Assembly (NCBI GenBank): GCA_016462625.1 | Contig: JAEMSV010000097.1 | Span: 1-14,030, forward strand | Length of the DNA: 14,030 bases | Reading direction: 5' to 3' | DNA from: Solirubrobacteraceae bacterium | Lineage (GTDB): Bacteria > Actinomycetota > Thermoleophilia > Solirubrobacterales > Solirubrobacteraceae | Shown here: in pieces, positions 1-11,575 of the stretch | Position numbering within the stretch: the stretch's first letter is position 1 | How the letters are laid out: each line of letters begins with the position of its first letter | The notes under the pieces: model-generated | Databases searched by the model: none | Told to the model about the DNA's origin: nothing | What the model saw: the letters and a program-made list of their open reading frames with translations, nothing else | Translations under genes and position numbers: made by a program

Positions 1-110
1 TCGGCCTTGTAGCCCGGCGTCGCCGCGTTGGCGAGGTCGTTGGCGATCTGATCCTGTCGCGCCATCTCCGAGACCATGCCCGAAGCCGCGATGTACATGC
101 CACGTTCCAT
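1..110 (-). CDS. Flagellar basal-body rod protein, FlgF/FlgG family (N-terminal fragment)
   Basis: Reading the minus strand from an ATG at 110 gives about 36 residues beginning MERGMYIAASGM and containing the run DQIANDLANAATPGYKA. This is the conserved N-terminal rod signature (usual form: ..SNNLANxxTPGFK..) of the FlgB/C/F/G/E family, which builds the axial rod and hook of the flagellum outside the cytoplasmic membrane. The start MxRxxYxAxSGM fits FlgF or FlgG best. The rest of the gene lies beyond the left edge, so the subtype cannot be settled. No strong Shine-Dalgarno is visible; there is only a GGGG run just upstream. It is divergent from the fliK-like gene, which supports a flagellar locus. 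Confidence 0.85.
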   Translation of the reverse strand, partial: MERGMYIAASGMVSEMARQDQIANDLANAATPGYKA

Positions 111-176
111 TGGCCCCGTGGTCGGCCCCGGCGGGTCGCGGTTGAGGCGAGCGGACGCCTGGTCGATGACAGGGGT
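111..176. promoter_or_regulatory. Short divergent intergenic region between two flagellar genes
   Basis: This 66-bp gap separates the minus-strand rod gene from the plus-strand fliK-like gene, so it must hold or border promoters for both unless transcription starts inside the genes. I see no convincing -35/-10 pair. A small inverted repeat, GGCG-N6-CGCC, lies at 146-159. The AGGGG at 171-175 is too close to the GTG at 177 to act as a normal ribosome binding site for it. The regulatory role rests on gene orientation alone. Confidence 0.35.
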
Positions 177-812
177 GTGAGTTTCGGTGCCGGTGCGCCC
201 ATCCCCGTCGAATTCGTCCTGCTGCGCGGGTCGCTGTTCGCCGACATCGCCCTCAAGCCAGGCAGCATGGTCTCCGGCCGGGTCCTGGAGATGTTCGGCA
301 ACGGCCGGGGTCTGATGACGCTCGGCGGCGTGAAGGTCGACGCCCAGCTCCCGGACAACGTGAGGGCCGGAAACGTCCTGCGGATGCAGGTCACCGAGTC
401 GCTCGACGAGCGGCTCACGCTCCGGGTCGTCGAGCAGCTGCAGCCGCAGGCCGCGCAGGCCACCGGCGCGCTTGCGCAGATGCCGCTGGTCGGCATGCCG
501 CTTCCCGGTGGTGCCACGGCGCGGATCCTGGTCGACCCCGAGGAGACGAGTGAGGGTGGCTCGCGCGGGGGCGAGAACTCGGTCCGGACGCTGGTGCTGC
601 GCTACGACAGCGATCTGCTCGGGCGGATGGACGTCGTGGTCCGGCTCCAGGACGAGCAGGTCACGGCGACCGTGCTCGCGACGCCCGGTGAGCCCGTCAC
701 CGCCGCGCGTGAAGGCGCCGACGAGCTGCGCGGCAAGCTGCGGGAGGCCGCGTCCCGGCCCGCCCAGGTGATCATCTCGGGCCGCGCGGAGGCGCTCAAT
801 GTCCAAGCCTGA
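177..812 (+). CDS. FliK-like flagellar hook-length control protein
   Basis: A protein of 211 residues. Residues about 25-85 (LKPGSMVSGRVLEMFGNGRG then LMTLGGVKVDAQLP) match the N-terminal module common in FliK homologues, of the form LxxGxxVxGRVLExxGNGRxLxxLGG. Residues about 136-205 resemble the FliK C-terminal domain (LRYDSDLLGRMDVVVRLQDE, then a helix-rich end), which interacts with FlhB to switch export from rod/hook to filament substrates. It is shorter than enterobacterial FliK (about 400 residues) because the long disordered ruler region is missing. The GTG start at 177 has no well-placed Shine-Dalgarno, and no upstream in-frame ATG or GTG was found. The 3' end overlaps the next gene by 14 nt, which suggests translational coupling. 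The assignment is by motif recall, not by database search. Confidence 0.7.
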   Translation: MSFGAGAPIPVEFVLLRGSLFADIALKPGSMVSGRVLEMFGNGRGLMTLGGVKVDAQLPDNVRAGNVLRMQVTESLDERLTLRVVEQLQPQAAQATGALAQMPLVGMPLPGGATARILVDPEETSEGGSRGGENSVRTLVLRYDSDLLGRMDVVVRLQDEQVTATVLATPGEPVTAAREGADELRGKLREAASRPAQVIISGRAEALNVQA

Positions 813-1113
813 GAAGAAGCGCCGTCGCGCCGCCGCGTTGCGGTACGAGGGCTCCGGCGCCCCGCGCGTCGTGGCGACCGGGGCCAACGAGATCGCGGAC
901 CGCATCGTGCAGCGCGCCATCGAGGCGGGGGTTCCCGTTCGTGACGACTCCGCGCTCGCGGAGGCGCTCGCGTCGGTGGAGATCAACACCGAGATCCCGG
1001 TCGAGCTCTACCAGGCCGTCGCACAGGCGCTGGTCTGGGCGCACGGCCTGGATCTGGCGCAGCGGATCGCTGCCCGGCAGGCCGCGGATCTGCCGCGACG
1101 AACTCCGGGGTGA
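799..1113 (+). CDS. FhlB-type stand-alone FlhB C-terminal domain protein
   Basis: A protein of 104 residues that begins SKPEKKRRRAAALRY and continues with APRVVATG, EIADRIVQRAIEAGVPV and EIPVELYQAVAQAL. These follow the cytoplasmic FlhB/YscU C-terminal domain pattern (AVALKYdp..APrVvAKG..iAerIreiAreh.VPv....LAraLy..veig.eIPeelYeAVAevLa). No membrane segments are present and no NPTH autocleavage motif is visible, so this is the free-standing FhlB type and not full FlhB. A GGAGG at 788-792 lies 6 nt before ATG 799, inside the fliK-like gene, and fixes the start. Co-expression with a FliK-like protein suggests a role at the export-gate substrate switch; that role is inferred from the family. Confidence 0.8.
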   Translation: MSKPEKKRRRAAALRYEGSGAPRVVATGANEIADRIVQRAIEAGVPVRDDSALAEALASVEINTEIPVELYQAVAQALVWAHGLDLAQRIAARQAADLPRRTPG

Positions 1114-1126
1114 CTACTGACGCACG

Positions 1127-2569
1127 GTGCGAATCGCCGTGCCAAGGTCCTTCCCCGTGCCGTTCGATCTCCCGCTCGCTGACACCGCACTGGACCTCTC
1201 GCGCTGGCAGTTCGCGCTGACGACGATCTACCACTTCCTGTTCGTCCCGCTGACGATCGGGCTGGCCTACACGCTCGCGGTCATGCAGACGCTGTGGTGG
1301 CGCACGGCCGACGAGCAGTGGCTGCGGCTCACGCGGTTCTTCGGGAAGCTCTTCCTCATCAACTTCGCGATCGGCGTCGCGACCGGTCTGGTGCAGGAGT
1401 TCCAGTTCGGCATGAACTGGTCGGAGTACTCGCGGTTCGTCGGCGACGTGTTCGGCGCACCGCTCGCGATGGAGGGCCTGCTGGCCTTCTTCCTCGAGTC
1501 GACGTTCATCGGACTGTGGGTGTTCGGCTGGAACCGCCTCAAGCCCGGCGTCCACCTCGCGACGATCTGGCTGGTCGCGATCGGAACCACGCTCAGCGCC
1601 TACTTCATCCTCGCGGCGAACGCGTGGATGCAGGACCCGGTCGGCTTCAAGATCGTCGCCGGCAAGCCCGAGATGACCAGCATCTTCGCCGTCCTCTTCA
1701 ACGAGACCGCCGTCCTCGCGTTCTTCCACACGATGGCCGCCGCGGCGGTGACGGGCAGCTTCTTCGTGCTGGGCGTCGCCGCGTTCCACTTGCGGCGCGG
1801 CCAGGACGTGCAGGCGTTCAACAAGGCCGCCCGCCTGGCGGCGGCGATCGCGGTGCCGGCGGCGATCATGGCGTTCGTCATCGGCGACGACTTCATGCGC
1901 AACATGGTCGAGCGTCAGCCGATGAAGGTCGCCGCCGCCGAGGCGCTGTACGACACCGAGTCGAAGGTCGGGTTGTCGGTGTTCGCAGTCGCGCCGCTGG
2001 AGGCGAATCCCGGTGAGACGACGATCAACCTGCAGGTCCCGTATCTCCTGAGCGTGCTCGCGACGAACTCGTTCGACGGCGAGGTTCAGGGGATCAACCA
2101 GCTGCAGGCGCAGTACGAGAAGAAGTACGGGCCCGGCGACTACGTGCCGCCCGTCGGCGTCGTGTACTGGGGCTTCCGCGGGATGGTCTACATCGGCGGG
2201 GCGCTGATTGCGATCGCGCTGTGGGCCGGTTGGCTGGCGTGGAAGGACCGGCTTCGCAGCAGCTCGCTGTTCCTGAAGGTCGCGGTCTGGTCGCTCCCGC
2301 TGCCGTTCCTCGCGAACACCGCGGGCTGGATCTACACCGAGGTCGGCCGGCAGCCGTGGGTCGTGCAGGGCCTGCAGAAGACGTCGAACGGGGTGAGCGT
2401 CGCGGTGCCCACCTGGCAGATCGTGGCGGGCCTCGTCACCTTCCTCGTGATCTACGCGATCCTCATCGTCGTCGAGTTCTTCCTGCTCAAGAAGTACGCC
2501 CAGCGGCTGCCCGACCCGGCGCGCGACGAGTCCGAGCGCACAGCCCCCGTCCCCGCGATGAGCTACTAG
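1127..2569 (+). CDS. cydA: Cytochrome bd quinol oxidase subunit I (CydA)
   Basis: This is the haem-bearing subunit of cytochrome bd, the membrane quinol oxidase that reduces oxygen to water with high affinity. From the GTG at 1127 it has 480 residues. SRWQFALTTIYHFLFVPLTIG carries H36 (E. coli H19, haem b595/d site). E116 and E124 in AMEGLLAFFLEST match E. coli E99 and E107. H201 in AFFHTM matches H186, and M353 in GFRGMV matches M393 (b558 ligands). The quinol-loop helix start is present (ERQPMKVAAAEA, residues about 262-273). The overall length is shorter than E. coli (522), which fits the short Q-loop type. About nine hydrophobic helices are apparent. The start is uncertain: GTG 1157 has AAGG about 10 nt upstream and would trim ten residues, and GTG 1139 is also in frame. 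It is the first gene of cydABDC. Confidence 0.96.
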   Translation: MRIAVPRSFPVPFDLPLADTALDLSRWQFALTTIYHFLFVPLTIGLAYTLAVMQTLWWRTADEQWLRLTRFFGKLFLINFAIGVATGLVQEFQFGMNWSEYSRFVGDVFGAPLAMEGLLAFFLESTFIGLWVFGWNRLKPGVHLATIWLVAIGTTLSAYFILAANAWMQDPVGFKIVAGKPEMTSIFAVLFNETAVLAFFHTMAAAAVTGSFFVLGVAAFHLRRGQDVQAFNKAARLAAAIAVPAAIMAFVIGDDFMRNMVERQPMKVAAAEALYDTESKVGLSVFAVAPLEANPGETTINLQVPYLLSVLATNSFDGEVQGINQLQAQYEKKYGPGDYVPPVGVVYWGFRGMVYIGGALIAIALWAGWLAWKDRLRSSSLFLKVAVWSLPLPFLANTAGWIYTEVGRQPWVVQGLQKTSNGVSVAVPTWQIVAGLVTFLVIYAILIVVEFFLLKKYAQRLPDPARDESERTAPVPAMSY

Positions 2570-2571
2570 AG

Positions 2572-3675
2572 ATGACCGACTTCCAGCTCGATCTCGAAAC
2601 CTTCTGGTTCCTCGCCCTCGCCTTCTTCTGGGTCGGCTACCTCGTCCTCGAGGGGTTCGACTTCGGGGTCGGGATGCTGCTGCCGTTCCTCTCCAGGGAC
2701 GAATCCGACCGGCGCGTCCTGATCAACACCATCGGACCGCACTGGGACGGCAACGAGGTCTGGCTCATCGTCGCCGGTGCCGGGACGTTCGCCGCGTTCC
2801 CCGACTGGTACGCGACGCTGTTCAGCGGCTACTTCCTCGCGCTCCTGATCATCCTGGTCGCGCTCGTCGTGCGAGCGGTGTCGTTCGAGTACCGCGGCAA
2901 GCACGACACCCCGCGCTGGCGGGCCAACTGGGACCGGGTCATCGTCGTGACGAGCTTCCTGCCCGCGCTCCTGTGGGGCGTGGCGCTCGCGGGGCTGCTC
3001 AACGGCGTTCCGATCGCGGGCAACATGCAGTTCGACGGGAACTTCTTCGATCTCGTGCAGCCCTACGCGCTCATGGGCGGCGTCACGACGCTGACGCTCT
3101 CCCTCCTGTGCGGCGCCGTCTTCCTCGGGATAAAGACCGAGGGCGAGCTGCGGGCGCGGGCGCGCACGATGTCCGCGGTCCTCGCGAGGGTCGCCGCAGG
3201 CGCGGTCGTCATCTTCACCCTGTGGACGTCCTGGGGCGTGGCCGAGGACATCATCCCGAACATGCTCATGACGACCGCGATGGCCGGCGCGGCCGGGGCA
3301 GTGGTGCTCACGACCGGGCGTGGCAACGAGGGCTGGACGTTCCTCGTGGTCTCGCTGACGATCGCCACGACGATCGGCGGGTTGTTCATCAGCCTGTATC
3401 CGAATGTCATGGTCTCGACGCTCGGCGACGCGAACAACCTGACGATCTACAACACCGCGTCGTCGAACTACACGCTCACGGTGATGACGGTCGTGGCGCT
3501 GGTCATGCTGCCGATCGTGCTCGCCTACCAGGCGGTCAGCTACTACGTCTTCCGCGCGCGGGTCAGCGGTGAGCAGTTCGAAGGCCTCGGCCAGGCGGTC
3601 GGGCAGGTCGCCGACAAGCTGCACCTCACGCAGGAGCAGCCGCCGCAGACGCAGGTCGACCCGCCCACGGAATAG
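2572..3675 (+). CDS. cydB: Cytochrome bd quinol oxidase subunit II (CydB)
   Basis: A protein of 367 residues and the second core subunit of cytochrome bd, an integral membrane protein with about eight or nine hydrophobic segments. The N-terminus has the family hallmarks: LEGFDFGVGMLLPFL (D30) and GPHWDGNEVWLI (D59, equivalent to E. coli CydB D58 on the proton-channel side). These are followed by FAAFPDWYATLFSGYF and RAVSFEYRGK. The C-terminus includes SLYPNVMVSTL and the conserved NLTIYNTASSNYTL segment typical of Gram-positive and actinobacterial CydB. The start is the ATG at 2572, which leaves two nucleotides after the cydA stop. No strong Shine-Dalgarno is present, so coupling to cydA translation is likely. 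Confidence 0.96.
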   Translation: MTDFQLDLETFWFLALAFFWVGYLVLEGFDFGVGMLLPFLSRDESDRRVLINTIGPHWDGNEVWLIVAGAGTFAAFPDWYATLFSGYFLALLIILVALVVRAVSFEYRGKHDTPRWRANWDRVIVVTSFLPALLWGVALAGLLNGVPIAGNMQFDGNFFDLVQPYALMGGVTTLTLSLLCGAVFLGIKTEGELRARARTMSAVLARVAAGAVVIFTLWTSWGVAEDIIPNMLMTTAMAGAAGAVVLTTGRGNEGWTFLVVSLTIATTIGGLFISLYPNVMVSTLGDANNLTIYNTASSNYTLTVMTVVALVMLPIVLAYQAVSYYVFRARVSGEQFEGLGQAVGQVADKLHLTQEQPPQTQVDPPTE

Positions 3676-5340
3676 ATGCGGCCCGACCGTCGCCTGCTCG
3701 AGCGCGCGCGGGCGGTCCGGGTCGCGCTCGGGATCGACGCCGGGCTCGGCCTGCTGGGCGCGATGCTCGTGCTGGCGCAGGCGACGCTGCTGGCCGCGGT
3801 GATCGCGCGGGCGTGGGGCGGCTCGTCGCTGTCGTCGCTGACGGGGCTCCTGGTCGGACTCGTCGCGGTCGTGTGCGCCCGGGCGGGGCTGGCGTGGGGG
3901 TTCGAGGTGGTCGGCCGTCGCGCTGCGGCGTCGGTGCTCTCGGAGCTGCGGATGGCGCTCGTGGGGCAGCGGCTGCGGCGCACGCCGGCCGCGCTCGACG
4001 GCGTGCAGAGCGGTGAGGTCGCGGCCGCGGCGGTCGGTGGGATCGAAGCGCTCGAGGCGTACTTCGCGAAGTACCTCCCCCAGCTCGTGCTCGCGGTGAC
4101 GGTGCCGATCGCGGTGGTGGCGTGGAGCGCGCCGATCGACCTCACGAGCGCGCTCATCATGGTGGCGACGCTTCCGCTGGTCCCCGTGTTCATGGTGCTG
4201 GTCGGATGGCACACCGAGCGCCGCACGCGCGAGCGGTACGGCGCGATGGTCCGGCTGTCCACGCACTTCCTCGACGTGGTCCGCGGGCTGCCGACGCTGC
4301 GCGCGTTCAACCGGGGCGAGGCGCAGGTCGCGCGGATCGCGGAGGTCTCCGACGACTACCGGCGCGCGACGATGGGGACGCTGCGGATCACGTTCCTCTC
4401 GGGTGCGGTGCTCGATCTGGCGGCGACGCTCGGCGTCGCGCTGATCGCGGTGACCGTCGGCGTGCGCCTGGTCGACGGCGGGCTCGGGCTGGAGGCGGGG
4501 TTGACGGTGCTGATCCTCGCGCCGGAGCTGTACGCGCCCCTTCGAGGGCTGGGCTCGCAGTACCACGCGAGTGCGGATGGGATGGCGGTGGCGGGGAGGA
4601 TCCTGGACCTGCTCGATGAGGAGGACGCGGCGCCACGGGCCGGGGCGGCGATGCCTTCGCTCCGGGAGGTGCCGGTGGTCTTCGAGGACGTGTCGTTCGC
4701 GTATCCGTCGCGGGACGTTCCGGTGTTGTCGGGGTTCTCTCTGACCCTGTCCCCGGGGGAGCGCGTGGCGCTCGTGGGACCTTCCGGCGCGGGGAAGTCG
4801 ACGGTCGCTTCGCTGCTGCTGCGGTTCGCTGCGCCTGCGTCGGGGCGGGTGCTCGCCGGGGGTGTGGACGCGGCGGATGTCGAAGAGGAGGAGTGGCGCT
4901 CGGCGCTGGCGTGGGTGCCACAGCGGCCGACGGTGCTGCGAGGGACCGTGGCCTCGAATATCGCTCTGGGTGGGCCGGACGTGGTCGGCGCGGCGCGGGA
5001 CGCCGGGGCCGACGCGTTCATCCGCGCGCTGCCCGATGGCTACGAGACCGTCGTGGGCGAGGGAGGCCGCGCGCTGTCGGCCGGCCAGACGCAGCGGCTT
5101 GCCCTTGCGCGCGCGCTCGCGCGTCAAGCGCCACTGCTGATCCTGGACGAGCCGACCGCGAACCTCGATCCCGAGAGTGCGGCCGTCGTGGCTGACGCGA
5201 TCCGGCAGCTCCCGCGCGATCGCACGGTCCTGTTGATCGCCCATGACCGCGAGCTCGCCCGCGGGATGGACCGCATCGTCGAACTGGATGTCGCCGTGGC
5301 GGCGGCTATTGCCGTCAACTCGACATCGAGTGCGCGATGA
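3676..5340 (+). CDS. cydD: Cytochrome bd biogenesis ABC exporter subunit CydD
   Basis: A protein of 554 residues with an N-terminal six-helix exporter domain (about residues 15-310) and a C-terminal ATPase domain. The nucleotide-binding motifs are complete: Walker A GPSGAGKS at 368-375, signature LSAGQ at 467-471, Walker B LLILDEP at 487-493 and the switch histidine H523 in LLIAHD. In the transmembrane part, VRGLPTLRAFNRGEAQVARI is the intracellular-helix motif shared by CydD and related exporters. Together with CydC it forms the inner-membrane exporter of glutathione/cysteine (later studies point to haem) required to assemble cytochrome bd. The start ATG directly follows the cydB stop (TAGATG), and the 3' end overlaps cydC. 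Assignment as CydD rather than a generic exporter rests partly on gene order. Confidence 0.92.
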   Translation: MRPDRRLLERARAVRVALGIDAGLGLLGAMLVLAQATLLAAVIARAWGGSSLSSLTGLLVGLVAVVCARAGLAWGFEVVGRRAAASVLSELRMALVGQRLRRTPAALDGVQSGEVAAAAVGGIEALEAYFAKYLPQLVLAVTVPIAVVAWSAPIDLTSALIMVATLPLVPVFMVLVGWHTERRTRERYGAMVRLSTHFLDVVRGLPTLRAFNRGEAQVARIAEVSDDYRRATMGTLRITFLSGAVLDLAATLGVALIAVTVGVRLVDGGLGLEAGLTVLILAPELYAPLRGLGSQYHASADGMAVAGRILDLLDEEDAAPRAGAAMPSLREVPVVFEDVSFAYPSRDVPVLSGFSLTLSPGERVALVGPSGAGKSTVASLLLRFAAPASGRVLAGGVDAADVEEEEWRSALAWVPQRPTVLRGTVASNIALGGPDVVGAARDAGADAFIRALPDGYETVVGEGGRALSAGQTQRLALARALARQAPLLILDEPTANLDPESAAVVADAIRQLPRDRTVLLIAHDRELARGMDRIVELDVAVAAAIAVNSTSSAR

Positions 5341-6968
5341 GGCGCCTCCTCGACCTCGCCGACGCGCCGCGGCTCCGCCTCGCGCTCGCGGTCGCGCTCG
5401 GCGCGCTCGCCGTGAGCTTCGCCATCGGGCTCATGGGCACGTCTGGCTACCTGATCTCTCGCGCGGCGGAGCAGCCGCCCGTGCTCTCGCTGACCGTCGC
5501 CATCGTGTTCGTCCGCTTCTTCGGCGTCGCCCGCCCGCTGGCCCGGTATCTCGAGCGGCTGACCTCGCACGACGTCGCGCTGCGCTCTCTCGGCACGATC
5601 CGCTCGAAGCTCTACGCGCGCATGGAGCCGCTCGCGCCGGCGGGGCTGCAGAGCTTCCGGCGCGGGGACCTGCTGAGCCGGATGGTCGCCGACGTCGACG
5701 CGCTGCAGGACCTCTACCTGCGCGGCCTGCTTCCGCCCCTCGTTGCCTTGGTCGCCGGAACCGCCGCGATCGCGGTCGCCGCGATCTTCCTCCCGCTCGC
5801 GGCCGTGGTGCTCGCGGTTGGGCTGATGATCCAGGGGCTCGCGGTGCCCGCCGTCGCCGCGCGGCTGAGCCGGGGCGCCGGTCGCCGGCAGGCCGGCGCG
5901 CGCGCGGAGCTGTCGGCCGAGCTCGTGGAGACGCTCCGGGCCGCCCCGGAGCTCGTCGCGTTCGGCGCGGCGGACGACCGCGAGCGGCGGATCGCGGATG
6001 CCGACCGCGCGCTCGACCGGATCGCGCGCCGGGACACGCTCGTGGCGGGGCTGGCGGACGCCCTCGGCGTGCTCGTCGCGGGCCTGACGCTCGCGGGCGT
6101 CACGGCGGTCGCGATCGCGGCCCACGACGCCAGCGCCCTCGATCGCACACTGATCGCGATGCTCGCCCTCCTCGCGCTCGCGGCGTTCGAGGCTGTCCAG
6201 CCCCTGCCCGAGGCGGCGCGGCGCCTGGCTTCCGTCACCGCCGCGGGAGACCGCATCCTTGCGCTCACCGACCGCGAGCCCGCGATCCGCGACCCGGAGG
6301 ATCCGCTGCCCGCGCCGCCGCGCGATGCCGGGCTCGCGTTCGAGGACGTCCGCGCCCGGTACGCGCCCGGTGAGTCGCTGGCGCTCGACGGCTTCGACCT
6401 CCGGCTCGCTCCGGGGGAGAAGGTTGCGCTGCGCGGGCCCTCCGGCGCGGGGAAGACCACGGCGGTGAACCTGCTGCTGCGGTTCCTCGACCCCGAGCGC
6501 GGACGGATCACGCTCGCCGGTGCCGACCTGCGGGACTTCGCCCAGGCCGACGTGCGCCGTCACGTCGCGGTCTGCGGGCAGGACGCGCACCTCTTCAACT
6601 CGACCATTCGCGAGAACGTCCGCCTCGCCCGGCCTGATGCGAACGACGCGCAGCTTGCCGACGCGTTGCGCCGCGCGGGGCTCGCCGACTGGATCGCGAG
6701 CCTGCCCGACGGCGCCGACACGCTGGTCGGTGAGGAGGGGACGGAGCTGTCGGGCGGTCAGCGCCAGCGGATCGCGCTGGCCCGCGCGCTCCTCGCCGAC
6801 GCGCCGGTGCTGGTGCTCGACGAGCCCGCGGCGCACCTCGACGAGCCGACCGCACGACGCGTCATCGACGACGCGCTGGACGCCGCCGGCAGCGACCGCG
6901 CGGTCCTGCTCATCACCCACCGGGGCGAGGGCATGGACCGTTGCGATCGTGTGGTCGAGCTCGCCTGA
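5337..6968 (+). CDS. cydC: Cytochrome bd biogenesis ABC exporter subunit CydC
   Basis: A protein of 543 residues, paired with CydD in the heterodimeric exporter. The transmembrane domain starts at once (ALAVSFAIGLMGTSGYLISR, then RFFGVARPLARYLERL, the CydC-typical stretch, and SFRRGDLLSRMVADVDALQD). The ATPase domain has Walker A GPSGAGKT at 367-374, signature LSGGQ at 471-475, Walker B VLVLDEP at 491-497 and switch histidine H528 in LLITHR. All catalytic motifs look intact, so both halves of the exporter should hydrolyse ATP. The ATG lies within an ATGA overlap with the cydD stop, the usual sign of translational coupling. It is the last gene of the operon; no intrinsic terminator with a T-tract follows. 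Confidence 0.93.
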   Translation: MRRLLDLADAPRLRLALAVALGALAVSFAIGLMGTSGYLISRAAEQPPVLSLTVAIVFVRFFGVARPLARYLERLTSHDVALRSLGTIRSKLYARMEPLAPAGLQSFRRGDLLSRMVADVDALQDLYLRGLLPPLVALVAGTAAIAVAAIFLPLAAVVLAVGLMIQGLAVPAVAARLSRGAGRRQAGARAELSAELVETLRAAPELVAFGAADDRERRIADADRALDRIARRDTLVAGLADALGVLVAGLTLAGVTAVAIAAHDASALDRTLIAMLALLALAAFEAVQPLPEAARRLASVTAAGDRILALTDREPAIRDPEDPLPAPPRDAGLAFEDVRARYAPGESLALDGFDLRLAPGEKVALRGPSGAGKTTAVNLLLRFLDPERGRITLAGADLRDFAQADVRRHVAVCGQDAHLFNSTIRENVRLARPDANDAQLADALRRAGLADWIASLPDGADTLVGEEGTELSGGQRQRIALARALLADAPVLVLDEPAAHLDEPTARRVIDDALDAAGSDRAVLLITHRGEGMDRCDRVVELA

Positions 6969-6983
6969 CCGGCCGTCCGTCCA

Positions 6984-7036
6984 GGTTCAACCCCGATTCT
7001 GGGGAGGGGGTTACCGCGATGTCGATAGCGGGCTGA
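6984..7036 (+). promoter_or_regulatory. Leader hairpin over a strong Shine-Dalgarno plus five-codon upstream ORF
   Basis: Between cydC and the cyclase gene, GGT-TC-AACCCC (6984-6994) can pair with GGGGTT-ACC (7007-7015), giving nine pairs with a 2-nt bulge and a 12-nt loop. CCCC 6991-6994 can alternatively pair with GGGG 7001-7004. Both forms occlude part of the purine run GGGGAGGGGG at 7001-7010, the best Shine-Dalgarno in the window. That run is 8 nt from ATG 7019, which opens a five-codon ORF (MSIAG, stop TGA 7034-7036). It is 33 nt from the cyclase ATG at 7044, too far for direct use. Base pairing and spacing are read from sequence; function is inferred. It may be chance in GC-rich DNA. 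Confidence 0.35.
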
Positions 7037-7043
7037 GCTCCGC

Positions 7044-8089
7044 ATGCGCGACTACCCCTTCACCCACCCGTTCGGCCCGAGCGATCCCCAGCAGCGGCGG
7101 CACAACAGCCGCCGCCTGATGCGGATGATCATGGTCCTGCTGCTCGGCATCGGCACGTTCCAGCTGCTGACCGCGCCGCTGCTGCCCGACCCCGATCCTC
7201 GCGATCACGAGGCGATGGTGCGCGCGGGCATCGTCTTCGCGTGCATGACGGCCGGGGTCGCGATTCCGTGGCGGATGCCCGACTGGCTCACGGTCAGCCT
7301 CCCGGCGATCGCGATGATCCTCATGGGGCTGGTCGTCTCGATCGCGACGCCGCTCGCCGGCACGACCTTCTTCTTCCTCTGGCCGATGCTTCTCGCCGTG
7401 TACTTCCTGCGGCCGCGGGAGACGGTCGTCACCGCCGCCATCGGACTGACCGCGCTGGCGGTCGGGCTCGCGGTCAACCCGTACGTCGACGACGGCACGC
7501 AGCTGTTCGTCGACACGGTCATCGTCAACACCGTCGTCTCGTTCCTCGTGCTGTTGCTGAAGGACCGCGGGACGAAGCTCGTGACGGAGCTGCGCGTCAG
7601 CGCCGCGACGGACGGGCTCACGGGGCTCGCGCTGCGCACCGTCTTCGACGCCGAGCTGCGCAGCCATGCCGCCGGCGACGACGAGGTCTCGGTCGTCTTC
7701 CTCGACGTCGACCACTTCAAGGAGATCAACGACACGCACGGCCACCTGGCGGGCGACGAGGTGCTCCGTGCGCTGGGGCGCGAGCTGCGTGAGATCGCGC
7801 GCGATGGCGACATCGTGGCGCGGCTCGGCGGGGAGGAGTTCGGTGTGCTGCTCCCCGGGACCGGTCGGGCGGAGGCCCTCGCCGTCGCCGAGCGGATCTG
7901 CGCGACGGTGAGGACCGCTGGGTGTGACCCCGCGATCACGGTGAGTGCGGGCGTGGCGAGCACGACGGGAGGGAACGCCGACAGCGTGCTGTCCGACGCC
8001 GACGCGGCCCTCTACGCGGCCAAGCGCCAGGGGCGCGACCGCGTCGTCGTCGCGGACCCGCACCGCGCCGCGCGGCTGCGTGCTGCCGC

Positions 8090-8093
<4 letters not shown>
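7044..8093 (+). CDS. Membrane-bound diguanylate cyclase (GGDEF protein)
   Basis: A protein of 349 residues. After a polar, Arg-rich N-terminus there are about six hydrophobic segments (roughly 25-47, 58-76, 82-103, 107-125, 130-148, 155-172). These resemble a simple membrane-sensor module that I cannot assign to a named family. A GGDEF domain follows from about 185 to 345. TDGLTGLALR marks its start, FLDVDHFKEIND holds the metal-binding Asp, and GGEEF sits at 262-266. RDGD at 253-256, five residues before GGEEF, is a canonical RxxD inhibitory site. The protein should therefore make c-di-GMP from two GTP at the membrane and be feedback-inhibited. The ATG at 7044 is chosen because an in-frame TAG lies at 7026-7028; it has no good Shine-Dalgarno of its own. 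Its neighbours give no direct partner, but a flagellar locus lies upstream. Confidence 0.93.

Positions 8094-11575
<3,482 letters not shown>

Noticed and set aside
2566..5244. An 892-codon open frame on the minus strand opposite cydB and cydD
   Set aside because: Its composition is extreme (Arg, Asp, His, Pro, Glu-rich) with no domain motifs, and it lies exactly opposite two well-supported genes. Long antisense frames are expected in GC-rich DNA.
6984..7015. A rho-independent terminator after cydC
   Set aside because: A GC stem can form, but only two T residues follow before ACCGCG. A role in covering the Shine-Dalgarno fits better.
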